Counted from the stretch's first letter, positions 51,280 through 64,000 are shown. The stretch is 64,000 nt of DNA from Apteryx mantelli (GCF_036417845.1 NC_089982.1:40325684-40389683); one strand, 5' to 3'. Notes: a model not told the origin generated them from the letters alone. Translations and numbers: made by a program.

Positions 51280-51511
51280 TGTTACCGTTCTCGTTCTTAC
51301 CGAGGAGGCACGGGGCCTCCCCCCAGACCCCGGACCATCACCACACAGACACCAATATGAGGAGTGGCAAAATGGCGTTTAATGAAGCGCGTCCTACTCT
51401 ATTATAAAGCTGTAAAGCCCCGCCTTCTTTTCCGGCAGCAGTGCTCCGCCCGTTACGACCTTCCCATGTTCCGCCCCGCAGTGCCTCCCTGCTCATCCTT
51501 TTTCCTCCACA
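51280..51511 (-). repeat. 5' LTR of the provirus
   Basis: The 232-bp LTR reads TGTGGAGG...GTAACA on the minus strand. U3 has three GC boxes (GGGGCGG, GGGCGG, GGCGGGGC) and a TATA-like TTTATAATA at about 51400-51409. The poly(A) signal ATTAAA lies at 51378-51383, and R starts at GCCATTTTGCC (51376), about 30 bases after the TATA box. R immediately follows the poly(A) signal, and its first bases match the alpharetroviral R start. It should direct transcription of gag toward lower coordinates. Confidence 0.95.
51400..51409 (-). promoter_or_regulatory. TATA box of the 5' LTR
   Basis: TTTATAATA on the minus strand lies about 30 bases upstream of the GCCATTTTGCC start of R, in agreement with transcription starting there. 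GC boxes lie directly upstream in U3. Confidence 0.75.
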
Positions 51512-51517
51512 GTTTCC
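51512..51517. repeat. Target site duplication (right copy)
   Basis: GTTTCC is an exact copy of 48328-48333. Confidence 0.95.
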
Positions 51518-52859
51518 TAAGAAAATAACATTTCCTCACAGTCTCTATCAATTTTTCAAGGTATGAAAATGCATATACACACAGGTATGGGAAGGAAAAT
51601 TGAAAAGATATTAGAACTTCAAATTCTGCCTGTATTTAAATTGAATGTAAGTAAGCAAAGATAACACCTCTGAGTGCATTTCCCATTTCTGGTCATAGAT
51701 ATGATTATGTAACCCTTTATTTAAACATTTGCTATCTCCAGTTCCTCAGTAATTGTCTACTGGAACAAATCCCTAAATACCAGTACTAATGGATAATCAT
51801 TTGTTATTTTGTTATGATGAAAATGAACAAAAGCTCATCTCATTTGATAAAGAGTAGATGAGATATTATATGTGTTGCAATAATTTGATAGCATAGTGCT
51901 GACTTGCTTTACTTGATATCTTTCCTAATTATCCTTTCTTGATACAAATGAAGATAAAGTCTACTGTTTTTATCCTAGTTTGTAATAAAACTATAAATTC
52001 TTCATTTCTGTAAGATTGCTGCTGGTTCTCTGCAGATTCTAGTAATTAAAATATACATATCTTAATCTGTTTTACTAGCTTATTTGTCAGATTTGCCATT
52101 TTGAAACTGAAGAAAGTTTCCATTTTAAGAATACACAAGAAAGAAAAATACTATACTAATCTACTGTAGGAAAAAATAATAGCTGCAGGACTTCAAGTTG
52201 CTCAAAAACATTTTAATCAAAAATATAATACATTCTTTCCTAGACTATGGAAGATATTTTAAGCAATATATTTTCATTAAAAACTTAGTATTTATGGTAC
52301 AATGTAGTTAATACAATATCTTTACTAAACTATTTGCTGGACACCTCTGCTGGATATGCAGAAATTTCTCTCATTTTTTTCTTACAGTAAATACTTAATT
52401 TCATTTGTTCTCTGAGCCTCTCTGAAGTTCTAAATTTTAGATTGATCAAAAGGCTTAAAATGGCAAGTAGGCATTCAAATCGAAATTATAAATCCAGAAA
52501 TTTGCCATCCCTGTTTGTTTATAGGCTTTAGGACTTTAAGTAGAAAGTGCTAGCTATCTACATTTTCACCATAAATGCCTTGTACATACCTAAAATTATG
52601 CTTCAGAGCACAGGCAGAGTTGCTTAAGTTTAAATAGATAGACTCTTCAGCTTCCTCCACCTGGAGTCAGCAACCCAGTGCTGTCCCTTATTTTGCCTGC
52701 AAGGCCTGATTCAGGTTCAGTTCTCTTTTAAAAACAAACAAAGAAGCAAAGAGACAGAGTGACTATGGCCAAGTGGCTGGAGGACTCGGAATGGAGGGGA
52801 AAGCCCCCTCCCAGTCTCTGCCACAACCAGTAAGTAACATCAATTACTTAAGTATTGAG
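51518..52859. other. Non-coding AT-rich host DNA
   Basis: The AT-rich host sequence resumes abruptly after the provirus. No gene is recognisable. Confidence 0.6.
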
Positions 52860-52920
52860 TGGTGCTAAGACTGGAAATGAGGTCTGCTCTCAGATGAGTG
52901 CCCTAACCACAAAGCTACAG
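52860..52920 (-). repeat. tRNA-derived SINE-like head
   Basis: On the minus strand TAGCTTTGTGGTTAGGG (52901-52917) resembles a tRNA A box with the 'gtggttagggcact' phrase of amniote tRNA-derived SINEs. The following GAGAGCAGACCT spacer also fits. The B box is too decayed to be sure. A 90-codon + strand frame across it is not credible. Confidence 0.4.
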
Positions 52921-55900
52921 AATCTCTCTGGTCCAGTGAATTTAATTATTCCGTTTAAAGCAATGCAGGAGGCACAGAGAGAGCCCGGTGCCAGAATAGG
53001 CTGGAATGTACTGTTTGTTTTACTCTCTGCATCTGCATGTTCAAACCCCCTCCAGCACATGTGTGATGCTATCACTTTTGTTCTTAAATCTCTAATTTTC
53101 TCTTTATACAGAAATCTTGGTGGCTAATTCTGTTCTTCAGATCTTAGAAGGGAGGCACCTGCTGAGCTTTGCAGCAGCTGACTTTCTGTTTAGATTTAGC
53201 CCCAATGCTTGAAACCACCTTTGCTCTTTACATACTTGAGGTACCTTTATTTTCCATGGCCTGCAGAGAGGGATAACTTAATATACCAATCTCAGTGCAC
53301 CTTTAAAGAGAAGTGAAGCAAAAGCAGAGAGAACATGAAAGTAATGGTAATAAGATCACAAAGATGCATAAACCAGCTATATGTACCACTCCTATGTTTT
53401 GTTATATTATTTTTCCACTCCAGGTTCCCATGATGCCCATCTGCTTTTGTTGACTAGTTTCTATTGCATTTTCTGAAATCTGTTTGTCCTGAGAAATTTG
53501 AGTGTGAATGAGTCTTGCATATTAATTCAGGGAAATTAGTAGAAGTGAATACAATGCAGGGTCTCATGCATGTTAGTTAAGCAATGCCAAAGGGTGGATT
53601 TAAAAATGTATGCCAGTTTACAGTTCCAGTGGCACTTGATAGCACAGCAGTCATTAGAATTCCAGCAGAGTTTCCACTTATTTTCAAAAAACACATGCAA
53701 GCTATAAAAAAGAATGGCAGATAAGCCTTACGTCTTGGGCAATGTGTGATTAAATTACAGGAATTTAAACTAAAATACAGGAAGAATTATTATTCTGCTT
53801 TGTTATTTGCTAAAAACACCACCTCTATGTACAGTGCTACACATGTATAGTCTGCAATGTTCTCTGTGTTGCTCACCCCAAAACATAAGATTCCTGTTGG
53901 AAAAAAACAGCATCTGGTACTCCCTGTTTTACCTACTCTTCAAAATTTGCTGTTAAAAAAACTGTATCAATTGCCTTATATATTAACATAAGATGTAATC
54001 AAATGGTTTCTTTTTCAAAAAGATATAACTTGCAAAAGCATGAATATGATGAAAAAAACCATAATACACACATAAAAGGTGGTTCTGTGAACAGTGGGTC
54101 TTTTCAGCAAGGATTCTCTCCTGTCTGATACCACACTTGAGCTCACGCTACTGCCTTCCATCACTGCAACATGGATTTTTTTCTCAGCCTTGCTGTCTAT
54201 TTTCTCAAAGTCCGTAGGAGGTTAATAACTTAAAAACCTCTACTGTGCCTGCCAGATTGGAGTGAAGTTTACCAAGCGGCTCAAAATTTACTGAGTGGAA
54301 GAGGCCAGAACAATTGCTGAAACCTTGTTTCCTCAGTTAACCACCTTTGAAAAAAAAATCACAGTGATGCAGAACCACAGCTTATTTACAGATAAATATA
54401 ATCAACTGGAGAACTTTGCAGGATTTCTTGTTGTTTCAGAGAGGCATTTAGAAACCTAGACAGTTATTCAGTCTTAATAAGGCTCTATACAACCCCCCCA
54501 CAACAAAAACGTTAGCCCTATTAGTTAATATCAATTTTACAGATTAAAGCCTGTTGCTCCATAGCATTCATTAACAGATATGTGACCCACTCTTCTTTCT
54601 GTGTCTTTGGGTTTGTCCTTTGTTCCCTCCCTCTTAATTTTCTTTTCCCCAGTTCTTCTCTAAATGCAAACTCTGGAGATACTCCTGCATTTACCTCTGA
54701 GAGGTCTGACTTTCAGCTGTGTAAAATGCATTTACAAATTCTCTAGAGAACATAGGAAAGAAGGAAGGAAAACTGCTGGACCTTTAAAGCTCATGCTATA
54801 ACAGCCTTTCAGTCTAGATGTTAGAGCTGTCTTCTGACATCTTTTTTATTTCCAGTGAATAACCAATGGAATAAAGTGCTGTATGAGGATCCAAAGCTAA
54901 ACTGAGAAATACTTTATAACAGATTATTTTTCAAATGCACTTAAAATCTGTTAGTGGCATAAATGTAAAATGTTTTAATTAAGAGTTTTACCTTAGTGGT
55001 GCTATTGACAAATGCCTCATAAAACATTTATGGAAAGTCAATTTACAGCTACTGCACTATCATAATTACGAATTTTCAAAAGTCCCTAAATGCTTATTTA
55101 CATAATAGACCATAATGGCTCTGAAGTGATCATTTATATCTACTACATAAAACATGCCATTTTAAAAGCTCTTCATAATGTGCATTTGCCTAAATATGCA
55201 TTCAAAAACTTGGCTTGGCCATTTATGATGTTATCAGATAACTTGGTTGTTTATTTGGTGTTTTGTTATTTTTCTCATTTCTGTACAGACAATATAGCAG
55301 TTATTCTACTGTCTATATATCTTTTTTGCACAACTACCCCGGTAAGCTGTTAGTACCTGTAAAACTTAGCAAGAGCCATGGAAGAGACTACAATGGGGAG
55401 GAGTTCAGATAATCACATGTATAATTTATTTGTGGTTTCAGAACTTACACCCTGACCTGGTGTTTTGTGTCACAACTAGTTTCTGCTTTTTTTAAGTGAG
55501 GCAATTATGCACAATACCAAATTAGAAAGTGATAAAGCATTACTTCGTTTATTGAAGCATACAAAACAGAATTAGGAGAAAAGGACTTTTTAAACAAATC
55601 TTATTTAGCAAAGGATAGTTTAAGGAGTGATTTCAGAGAGACCAAGATATCACTGAGCATTTTTGTGCAAGAGTTCCTTCTTAAATAAGATGACAAGAAC
55701 ATACATGTTTGTTTGAAAGACTAACAGGTGGATGAGGCAGATTGGCATCTTGAACTACCTGAAGATGGGGGTAAGAAGTAATAGATAGGGTGAAGACAGA
55801 CCATAAGACCCTTAGGGTGCATACATATAATTTGTGATAAATATTTAATCATATATAATGGAAAAAAAGATCCAACTTCCCCCCAAAAAACTTAACAGTA

Positions 55901-58900
55901 CCGAAGACTCTATGATATTAATAGCCCCTAATCAGGACAGTTTTGTGTAGCAGATAGTATTAGATTTTGATCAGTGACTAATTTTTTATTTTATTATAAA
56001 CCAAATGACAGTGTGATATCTCCAATTATGATTTTCTTTATTACATTATTTGACTTCCATGTACTGATTTTAGGATTGTTTAGTGATCTAATCACACACG
56101 GTCATGATGATTTACTAAAACATAGCTAGAGAACACAGCTACAGGGTGAAACTGTACTTACCCAGGACTGTGTTTCAGAAGACATAATCAGAGCATTATT
56201 CAGCAACAGATCACCTGATTCCTTTAGCTAATAATTAGTCAAACAGTTGTCATTAGTTTAGTATAGAAGGACCTCCAGTCCTCTAACTGGACATTTGCAA
56301 AGCATAACAGTGCAACTGGATACTGAAAAAGCCTTTCTAATCTTCCTGCCATAGGTAGAGAAACCCAAAGAACCCCAAAGAAGCAGATACAAAATCAGGA
56401 GCAGAACACTTGCACATGGAAATCATACCCATGATGTCAGACAGATGCTTAAAAATCCAACATCTACTTAGCAAAATATAAATGTGGGTAATTTTTTTTT
56501 CCATTTATAGTCATGTTCAATGACAAATGGAAGGAGCCTCATTAGAATGATTTATTATCAGCTTCTGACTTTAGAACTGAATTCATTCAATCACAGTTTA
56601 AAGAGTCATCTACAATAATATACATAAGACAAATAGGAAAAAGTAATATGCTAGTGACTTCAAAAGTTTGAATAGGAATACTAGGATCAATTATATTGTG
56701 AAAGAGACAGTAATACTTAGTAAACTTGTATGTCCCTTTCTGAAACAACTCAAATAGTCTTTTTTGCATTCCAGACCTACTGACCCCTTTTAAATGCAGC
56801 TGGTATCTCTATATGCAGAGATGCTGTGCATGAATGTAGTAGAGAGGTCTAATTACACAGGGAATAATCTTTTCTCTGAACATCAAAGGAAAATAGATAC
56901 TACCAAGCCTGACTCAACCAGAACTGCTACAAAATATTATCTACCAGACCTTAACTCACAGTGTTGAGAAGAAGTCAAAGTCTCACTGAGCCATAGACAA
57001 AAAATCTTCTTTAACTCAACTGATTTCATTAGAGTTACACCAGAAAGGAAATTTTTTATTAGATTTTGTTTGTTTGGATCACTAAAATATTATCAGCCAG
57101 TTGAAGTGGACCGAGATTATATGCATTGGAAAAAACAAGAAATACATCAGGAAAACATGCAATACCTTTCAAAAAATCTTCTAAAATCATCAACATAATT
57201 AAGAAAAGAGGTTGAGACATAGATGAATAAGTAATAGTGATAGCTAAACAATGTTGGCAAAGTCCAGGTGATCTGAAATAGGCTGAACATTCTGCTGAAT
57301 TGTACCAAAGATTAAGTTCAGAACTCACTTCGGCTCTGCATGTTCTTTTAGAACAAAAAGCTAAAAAAACTTCTAACCAAATACATTTTAACTACTGCTA
57401 AGGTACTTACATTTTTACATTCAATCAGATGTGTATGTAAGAAAGTGCATGTATATGAGGCAAAAATATCTTATAATCATTCTGTAAGATATATAATTAA
57501 TTTCCACAAAGCTAATGAATTTTTATCCTCTGCTAGAAGTCTAGTCTTTGCACAAACAATCAAATAATAACCAAGCATTTCCAGCTGCTATAGTCTTTAT
57601 GGTGTTTTCAGACCAAGTTCCTTCGATTCTAAATTCCCCTCTTAACCACTACAACAGGCATATCACTCCCTCATGGCCTAACTCTTCTGGATTCAGTACA
57701 TGTACTGTGACAACAAAATTACACTGTTCATGTCACAGATCAGTAAAGGTTTTGTTTGCTTTTCTTATTGGCAGGACTCTGCTCTAAGTGGCTGTAATCT
57801 AAATGCTATTATTAAATTGCCAGATAAAATAAAACAGTTGAAAACCATTGTGACATTAAATGATTACAGATTTTGAAAATTTGAGAATTCAGCAACAGTT
57901 CATATGGTTCATTTAGTGTAAGTTTTTAATTTGGCATATATTTCTACCACGGGAAGATTTCCCTTTGAAACTATTCCTGCCTATCACACTGTGTCTTCAC
58001 AACGATTATGAAAAAGTTTTAGAATTAGAATTAGCAAGCACTACATCAAAACTTTTTTATACACATTTGACCCATCATTTTGAAAATATTTTCAGTGAGT
58101 CATTAAGAGCTAGTCACATGTTTGTGAGAAATAAACTTCATGCTGAGTTTCCAATTTTGGTTCATGAATTGATACTGATTTCATAGACCATATCCTGTAT
58201 TTCCTTAGTAGTTACATATGAAATTTGATCCCAAGTACAATAATTCCTCTAAACTACTTGATAGCAATCTGTTCTTCCACCTTTCTTTACAGAAAAATGA
58301 ATAAGCCAGGTATTTAAGTTATGCTTACTATTAAAGCTCTGTGGAAGATAACTACACAGCTTCATGGCAAGTTTTGAGGTTTTTCTTTTGGGGTTTGATC
58401 TGCATTGGAATGAAAGGCATTACTTTTTAATACAAAGGTGTGCTGACACATCTATGAAAACATGTGATTTCAAATTTGCTCTTTTTTACTTTGTTTCTTT
58501 GCTCTCTCACTCTTTTTCTTGTTTTTCTCTAGTGTTGGAAGTTACCAGAAGGCTCTAGATTAAAAAAAACTTCTTAGTGAAAGTTCTGCTGAAGCCAGTG
58601 TACCTCTGTGAAGTGTCACATTCAATAAATCCATGCATTTCAAAGAGATTTTATTTAAACAAAAGGGTGCCAGTTCTCTCTTTTTATTACCATGTATGTC
58701 ATCTCACAGAAGAGCATTTTGGCTTATTCCAGAGGCAAAACTGGGATCAGCCAGATGAGAAGGGGGCAAAAATTCCAGTCAGGAATTCCCCATTAAAAAC
58801 ATTGTTATGTGTTTGTTCACAATATTTCCTTTCACAATACTGTAGATGGAACCTTGTGCAGCTTTTAAGTTAAAAAAAAAAAAAAATCCAGCAGCTAACT

Positions 58901-61900
58901 GGGAGCTTTTGAAAACTAGCATCTGTGATTACATGAGAAGACATTTCTAAGACATTTGCAGAAGCTGCACATGGTAGTAATCTGTACGCAGTTTGGTCCT
59001 CCTCTATGTGAACGTTGCATCCTTCAGGTCAAATGCAAAAAAAATCAAGGTATATTTGGTTAAAGATAGCTCCTGGACTTTTGAACTCTACTCACAATCC
59101 AGCTGGTCTTCAGATGGCAAACATGATTCATCAAAACACTTGTTCTCTCAATTAAAAAAAAAAAAAACCACACTATCACAACCAAAGATACTTATATCAT
59201 TTTCCTTAGCTAATATGACCTCTTCAGTCTTATCCACAGAATGAAACCCGTACATTCAAACTTTTACATCAGCTAAAAACATGGTAGAATTTAGATGTCC
59301 TCCTTGAATCATATGGCACAGATACATAAAGGTGCTTTATAATTTCTTTTGCAACTGTCAGGCACAGTGATGAAGAAAGAATAGACATCTATAGACTAAA
59401 AGAGGTAATTCAGCTCATGTCACCCTCTCAACATTTTGAGAACTGGACTTCTGCCTTCCTATTTCTAATGTGTTGCCACCTCTTTGGGGACAACTCTTCA
59501 GAGAGCTGTGAGTGAGCCATTTGCTTTGCAATCAGTCACTGGCTGCCAGGCACACCACAGGTAGACTCCATCATAACTTGCTTGTACGGAAACACCCCTT
59601 AAGTTGAAAAATTGTCTACAGCCTTGTTTCTTTCTGTGAATCCGCAGCTTGCCTTCTGCCATTTCCGTATTGAAAATGGCTCCTGATTTGCAGGCCTGAA
59701 CTTGTTCCCTGCTCCACATCCTCTTTTCTCAGAGACCTCCTATTTTTCCAGTTTTGGCCTATAATCTCTGGACTTTGTAGATACACTGCAATGCTGACCC
59801 TTGGTCCAATTTCCGGCCATAAGCTGGCCTTCCCTTGGCATGTCTGGCATGTCTCTTACTCTCTCTAGTTTGTGATCTTTGCTCATTTAGACTGCAAGAA
59901 CAGCTTCTGTCCTGACCTGGAATCTCACGCACACCTAATCTCTGAGTCTGACCTGTCACCCCTCCTCTCATTCCTAATTTGGTCATAACTCTGAAAAAAG
60001 AATAGGAAATTATTACCTTGTTCTAGGATATTATTTTAAATATTTTTTCTCTAATTACTGAAGGTAGATGTTGGTACAGCCTGCTCCTATCTTCCTCTTT
60101 TCTTTAAATAATATCAACCTCAAAAAGAATGGCTACTGCAAGTCAGCTCTGAGATTTCAGTTCCAGCTTCTTTCTTAATACTCAAACTGTATTATGTTAT
60201 TTCAATAAGGGATGTATATTCCATTGAGCTTTCTACTGCTGCACTAAAAATTATGGTCTCTCTGTCTCACAACTACTAGTTTAAAAATCAGATTGCAATA
60301 ATGCATTTTCATTTCTAGCTAAACATATATTTAAATATTGCCTGAACCTGGCTCCTTTCCAACACATGCTTATTAAAGCCAGCTGTGAAGTAATTATTGA
60401 ACATGCTAAAATTGGCTTTTGAGAGTGGAACAATATGAGTTTTGTTTGATTTTGATTCACACACTGAGCTTTGACTAAATACCACATTCCAAGAACTCGC
60501 TCTCTTATGACTGGAGTCTCTGAATTACTTCAGAAACATAATTTCTGAGAACTGTGGGAATCTAGGTCAAGGACTGATTGTAGCAGAATTTATTTACATA
60601 AAGGAATATGCTTTTCCCTAAATAAATAATGTTTTTGCAAACACCAGTGAAGGCAAAATAATGAAGAAAGCCCAAGTAAGGCAATTCAGTTTGAAAATAA
60701 AGATATGCAATAGAAAATCCAAACTGTACTATATATGTAGTTTCATTTTATGGAAGTAAAATCTTTTATTTTGGGGGGATTTGTATTCTAGTCATATTCT
60801 CCTGACAGAAATATTACATATATCTGATGGATTTTCCACTTTTACATGCTTCACAAACACATTTGGATGTATCTTTTTAGAAGTTACAAACTTCTCACAG
60901 GCATTTTCACCAACATCTGAGGCATTCGGTTTTAAGTATAAATGATAAACAATTGTCTCCAGAGGGAGTATGGTCTAATTTTGTCTTCTTTATGATTACT
61001 CATACATTTGCAAAAAAATAATTTGACTATCCTAGCAATAAGATTCTATTTGGTTCTGCATTTGCATACTAATGGACAGAAGTATTTAAATTCTTACAAA
61101 TATCTATTGCTGGCTAGATGCAGCCCAGTTGCTCCCTGTTAAAAATAGTGATTAGAAATTAATATAACTATCCCATGCATTCACAGCCTGAGATTTGTAA
61201 TATATAAAGAACAATCATTCCTAAAGGGGGCATGCTTGTGAATGCCGTATTTAATTAATGCCCAAGGGAAAGAGCAGAAGAGAAGGGGGAAAATAATGCA
61301 GCTGAATTTATTCTGCAATTGTAGTGATGTTAAACACTGCATGCCAGATTTAATGGCATGTATTCAACTAGCTAGCAGAGTCTGTTACTCAGAGGAAATG
61401 GTGCTGTCTGCCTGCAGGAGACCAAGATTTTAAAGTGAGTTTGGGATTGCACAGTAGATCTGCATTTCTTTTTCTCTGCTGTCTTATGCTAGGCCTGTCA
61501 CCATGATTATCTAAGCTCCTAGTATTCAGATCAGCTCTGTGCATAGGCTACACAGAATTCTTTTTCACCTGTAGTAATATCTCTAGCCTTGCAATGAGAA
61601 GGATGAGATGCAGCAGCAATGTGTACATGTCATACCAATCATTATGTTGAGACTGATACTTTTTTTTTTCCCCTAGCTGTTACTAGCATGGTGTGAGAAG
61701 GTACATGCCACAGCTACATTACAAGGAGCAAATATGGCAACAGATTAAAGTGAAAGACTGGAATACCATGCTCATCACAAACAAATGGCTTTGCATTAAA
61801 GAAAAGTTTAAACATTACTGCAGAGGCTGGGGAAAAAAAAGAACAACGCTACTGTAACATACAGTGCTGCATTAGTACAGCAAAAAGTGCATTCATATGC

Positions 61901-61969
61901 ATGACACAAAAAATGCCTTGCGTACAAATGCAATGTCTTGCGTACGAATTACACTGAGGTAATCCCAAC
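52921..61969. other. Non-coding AT-rich host DNA
   Basis: No exon or RNA gene is recognisable. Simple tracts are present (A15 at 58872-58886, another A run near 59155-59167). Frames are all below 100 codons and motif-free. Confidence 0.55.
61917..61949 (+). repeat. Short direct repeat with CpG sites
   Basis: CTTGCGTACAAAT (61917-61929) is repeated as CTTGCGTACGAAT (61937-61949) with a 20-base period, at the left edge of the CpG-rich block. Confidence 0.7.
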
Positions 61970-63150
61970 TCGGGCTCTGTGTGGACTGGAAGCTGCATTC
62001 GCTGGAAGCGGTGCATAGGAAGACTACAGCCAGAACAGAGCTGGGTCCTACCTGCACAGCTGCGTGGCGGTGACCTGGCGGAGAGGAGCTCCTGGCCCCA
62101 GCGAGCACGCTCGGCCGTGGGCCAGCCCTCGCGCCCTGGGCGCCTGGAGGGAAGCAGACGAGATCGGCATCAGGAAAAGAAATCCAGGAGTCAAGGGAAC
62201 ACAGAAATACCTCACAGCTGTTTTTGTCCTTAGCACAAAGCAAAAGGCTGTGGAGGCTGGAATTTATCGTTTTTTCGCAGTTCAGCTGCTAATTGTGATT
62301 TGAACAGAACACTAATAGCAAATGTGTCACAAAGAGCTTGTTTTATGGAAATATGAACCTGAGGAAATGTGGAAGTTCAGGTCCAAATACGTGTTTCTGA
62401 TCGCATGAGTAAAAGCCTTCCGTCTTTAAGAGAGAGGAGGTCATGTCCACACTGCTAGTAGAGCCATAGTAAAACTGCCGACAGGAAAACACCAGTGACA
62501 CAATAACGCGCAAAATGAGGAAGATGCCAGGAGATGTGGCACACAGGTCAGGCCTGGCCAGGGCCCCCCGCCACCGCGCCATGGGGCAGCCTCTCCCCAC
62601 AGCCACCGGCGGGACGGGGCCGCCCCAGGCCGAGCGGCCTCCGGGCTGACGAACCTTTGGTATCGCTGTTTGCCCCGGCCGGAGCCCAGGCGGCGCAGCC
62701 AAGCAATCAGAGGTGGAAGTTTGTTTTCCATCTTAAGGTATGTTTACGTTGCAGCTAGTGCTTTTCCATACTCGCAGCCTCGCGTCGAGTTTCCCCTTCA
62801 GTATTAACGCCGGGAAGACAGGGAGCGACGTTCAGCTCAGGGCAAACAGCCTCTGGCGGAGGGCTGAAAGTAAAATACCGGCACATGCCTCTGCTCGGGA
62901 CCCCTGCGCCTGGCCCGGCCCGGCCTGGCCTGCTGCAGCAGGAGCTCAGATCCGGGGTCAGGATCCTTTGGGGTAGCTCCTTCCGCGCTGCGGCGACTGC
63001 TGCAGTTTAAAGGCCGCCGGGGATGCGTTGCCGCTGCGAGGAACGCCTGGCCCCTCTGGCAGCGATGCGGCCGGCCTGCGGGCCCTGGCGGCCGCCTGGC
63101 GCTGTCGAACAGCAGAGCCCCGGCCCTTCAAACACCTTTACGCCTGAGGT
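61970..63150. promoter_or_regulatory. CpG island-like block
   Basis: About 1.2 kb has much higher G+C and many retained CpG dinucleotides, with the densest parts at 62060-62160, 62560-62720 and 62980-63120, surrounded by AT-rich DNA. Such blocks usually mark promoters and first exons in birds. Overlapping frames of 60-119 codons on both strands are expected from GC-rich sequence, and none shows a known domain. A strong splice-donor match, AAG|GTATGT, lies at 62735-62742 on the + strand, so an exon could end at 62737. The direction and identity of any gene remain unknown. It could also be a GC-rich repeat. Confidence 0.5.
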
Positions 63151-63311
63151 CTAGCTATACCACGAAGTCGATTACTGATATTTCAGGACTGCTCACATGA
63201 GATGTCTCCTAAGAAGAATCAGCAACCTTAGGGCTGATCATCGACTGATGATTAACTCCGATATTTCCAATTTATTTTTGGCCAGCTAGCCTCAGCCGTT
63301 TCCGTAATATA

Positions 63312-63347
63312 CCAATAGCCAAACAATGTGTTGGCAGCGCTATAAAA
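63312..63347 (+). promoter_or_regulatory. CCAAT box and TATA box, candidate promoter
   Basis: CCAAT (63312-63316) is followed 25 bases later by TATAAAA (63341-63347), next to the right edge of the CpG-rich block. Transcription would start near 63370 on the + strand. The CCAAT-TATA distance is shorter than usual, and no coding exon is visible in the remaining ~630 bases. Confidence 0.3.
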
Positions 63348-63369
63348 CCTGCAGAAAGGGAGGCTTATT

Positions 63370-64000
63370 GCCCTGAAAAGGAAAAAAATGTTCTGGCAGC
63401 CACTTAGAAAATAGAGCAGATGATAGCTATATTTAATTTCTGAAAGTCTCAGTCGTGATGTCACTCTCAAATAACCATGACTGTCACAGTAGCAATGAGA
63501 TGCAAGTTTAAAGTACAATCAAACCTTTTCTGTAATCTTGCTAGCTGTGTTCTGTATTTGTTCTGTATTAGAAGTTAACAGTATTGAGCAGTTTGAGGAA
63601 GACTTCCACCTTTTCAGCAGGATGTGTACTATCTTACCTAGAGATACTGCATCAGGAAAGGGCAAGCTCTCTCCAATACCCTACTTTTTGTTTTTCAGTA
63701 AGACTTAACTGGGTTTGTAGAAGAACAATAATGTAATAGAAACAGTATATATTTTCCCTGCGGGGAATGCAAAAAAGAATTTCCCTTTTTTTTTTTTAAC
63801 TTTTCCTGAAAAAAATTAGACATCTGTGATATTTTACTTAGTCTAATAAATTCTGATCATAATTTTGTTGTCACAAGAGACCATTTTCATTCTAAGAATT
63901 TTGCTGCCCTTCCCAATCCAGCACTGAGTGTCAGTTTCTAAGACTGAGGCAAAAGGAAAACATGCTGATCTGCAGAATCTATGCTTTTCTGTATGCAACC
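63370..64000. other. Non-coding sequence to the window end
   Basis: AT-rich sequence with an 11-12 base T run near 63788. No gene is recognisable. If the promoter at 63312-63347 is real, its transcript would begin here. Confidence 0.45.

Larger units (their letters stand above)
48334..51511 (-). mobile_element. Defective alpharetrovirus-like provirus, gag-only and mosaic
   Basis: The 3178-bp element lies on the minus strand. It consists of the 5' LTR (51280-51511), tRNA-Trp primer site, a 65-base leader, one Gag-like frame (49686-51194), a first Env TM remnant, an internal polypurine tract and foreign U3, a second Env TM remnant, the 3' polypurine tract and the 3' LTR (48334-48565). Protease, reverse transcriptase, integrase and Env surface subunit are absent. 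The primer site, the R start immediately after the poly(A) signal, the 6-bp target duplication and the Gag start place it near alpharetroviruses. The 3' half shows recombination between two retroviral lineages. It must have been copied by another virus's enzymes. The size and organisation recall VL30-like avian retrotransposons such as ART-CH of chicken, a comparison made from memory and not tested. The LTRs are nearly identical, so the insertion is young. Confidence 0.93.

Noticed and set aside
48328..51517. A complete, autonomous retrovirus
   Set aside because: Only 2714 bp lie between the LTRs. Protease, pol and the Env surface subunit are absent, and both TM pieces are fragments.
1..64000. 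CRISPR arrays, operons, ribosome binding sites, riboswitches or other bacterial features
   Set aside because: Composition, CR1 relics and endogenous retroviral structure show vertebrate nuclear DNA. No regularly spaced repeats of CRISPR type were seen.

Overview
This is AT-rich vertebrate nuclear DNA, almost certainly from a bird. Two fragments carry the typical 3' end of avian CR1 retrotransposons (about 7883-8057 and 23729-23866). The one intact mobile element has the tRNA-Trp primer-binding site, the R-region start and the Gag features of alpharetroviruses (the avian leukosis/sarcoma group). I could not identify any host protein-coding exon. Apart from the viral gag, open frames are 60-140 codons long, compositionally random and mostly in AT-rich sequence.

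Layout. Positions 1-9583 are non-coding, with one CR1 relic, a polypyrimidine tract, an A22 tract and a small hairpin-like palindrome. A GC-rich block at about 9584-10356 looks like a solo LTR of an older, unrelated retrovirus on the minus strand. Positions 10357-16500 are plain apart from a purine mirror repeat near 12.0 kb. Positions 16500-17300 form a GC-rich patch built partly of diverged ~100-bp direct repeats. From 17.3 to 48.3 kb I see non-coding DNA with a second CR1 relic and several faint tRNA-derived (MIR/CORE-SINE-like) relics. From 51.5 to 61.9 kb there is again no recognisable gene. A CpG-rich block at about 61970-63150, followed by a CCAAT/TATA arrangement at 63312-63347, is the only promoter-like region and may mark a host gene whose body I cannot resolve.

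The main object is a 3178-bp provirus at 48334-51511 on the minus strand. It has two 232-bp LTRs, a perfect 6-bp target duplication (GTTTCC), a tRNA-Trp primer site, a short leader and one long intact Gag-like frame of 502 codons. That frame lacks most of the capsid N-terminal domain and ends in a broken zinc knuckle. There is no protease or pol. Behind gag the element is a mosaic: an Env transmembrane (TM) tail with an in-frame stop, then a polypurine tract and the U3 of a different LTR ending at its AATAAA/R start, then a second unrelated Env TM tail, a second polypurine tract and the element's own 3' LTR. This looks like a recombination product of two related retroviruses that was fixed recently: the LTRs differ at three positions only, all CpG decay. 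It could only have moved with enzymes supplied in trans. This gag-only chimera is the best candidate for something undescribed in the window.
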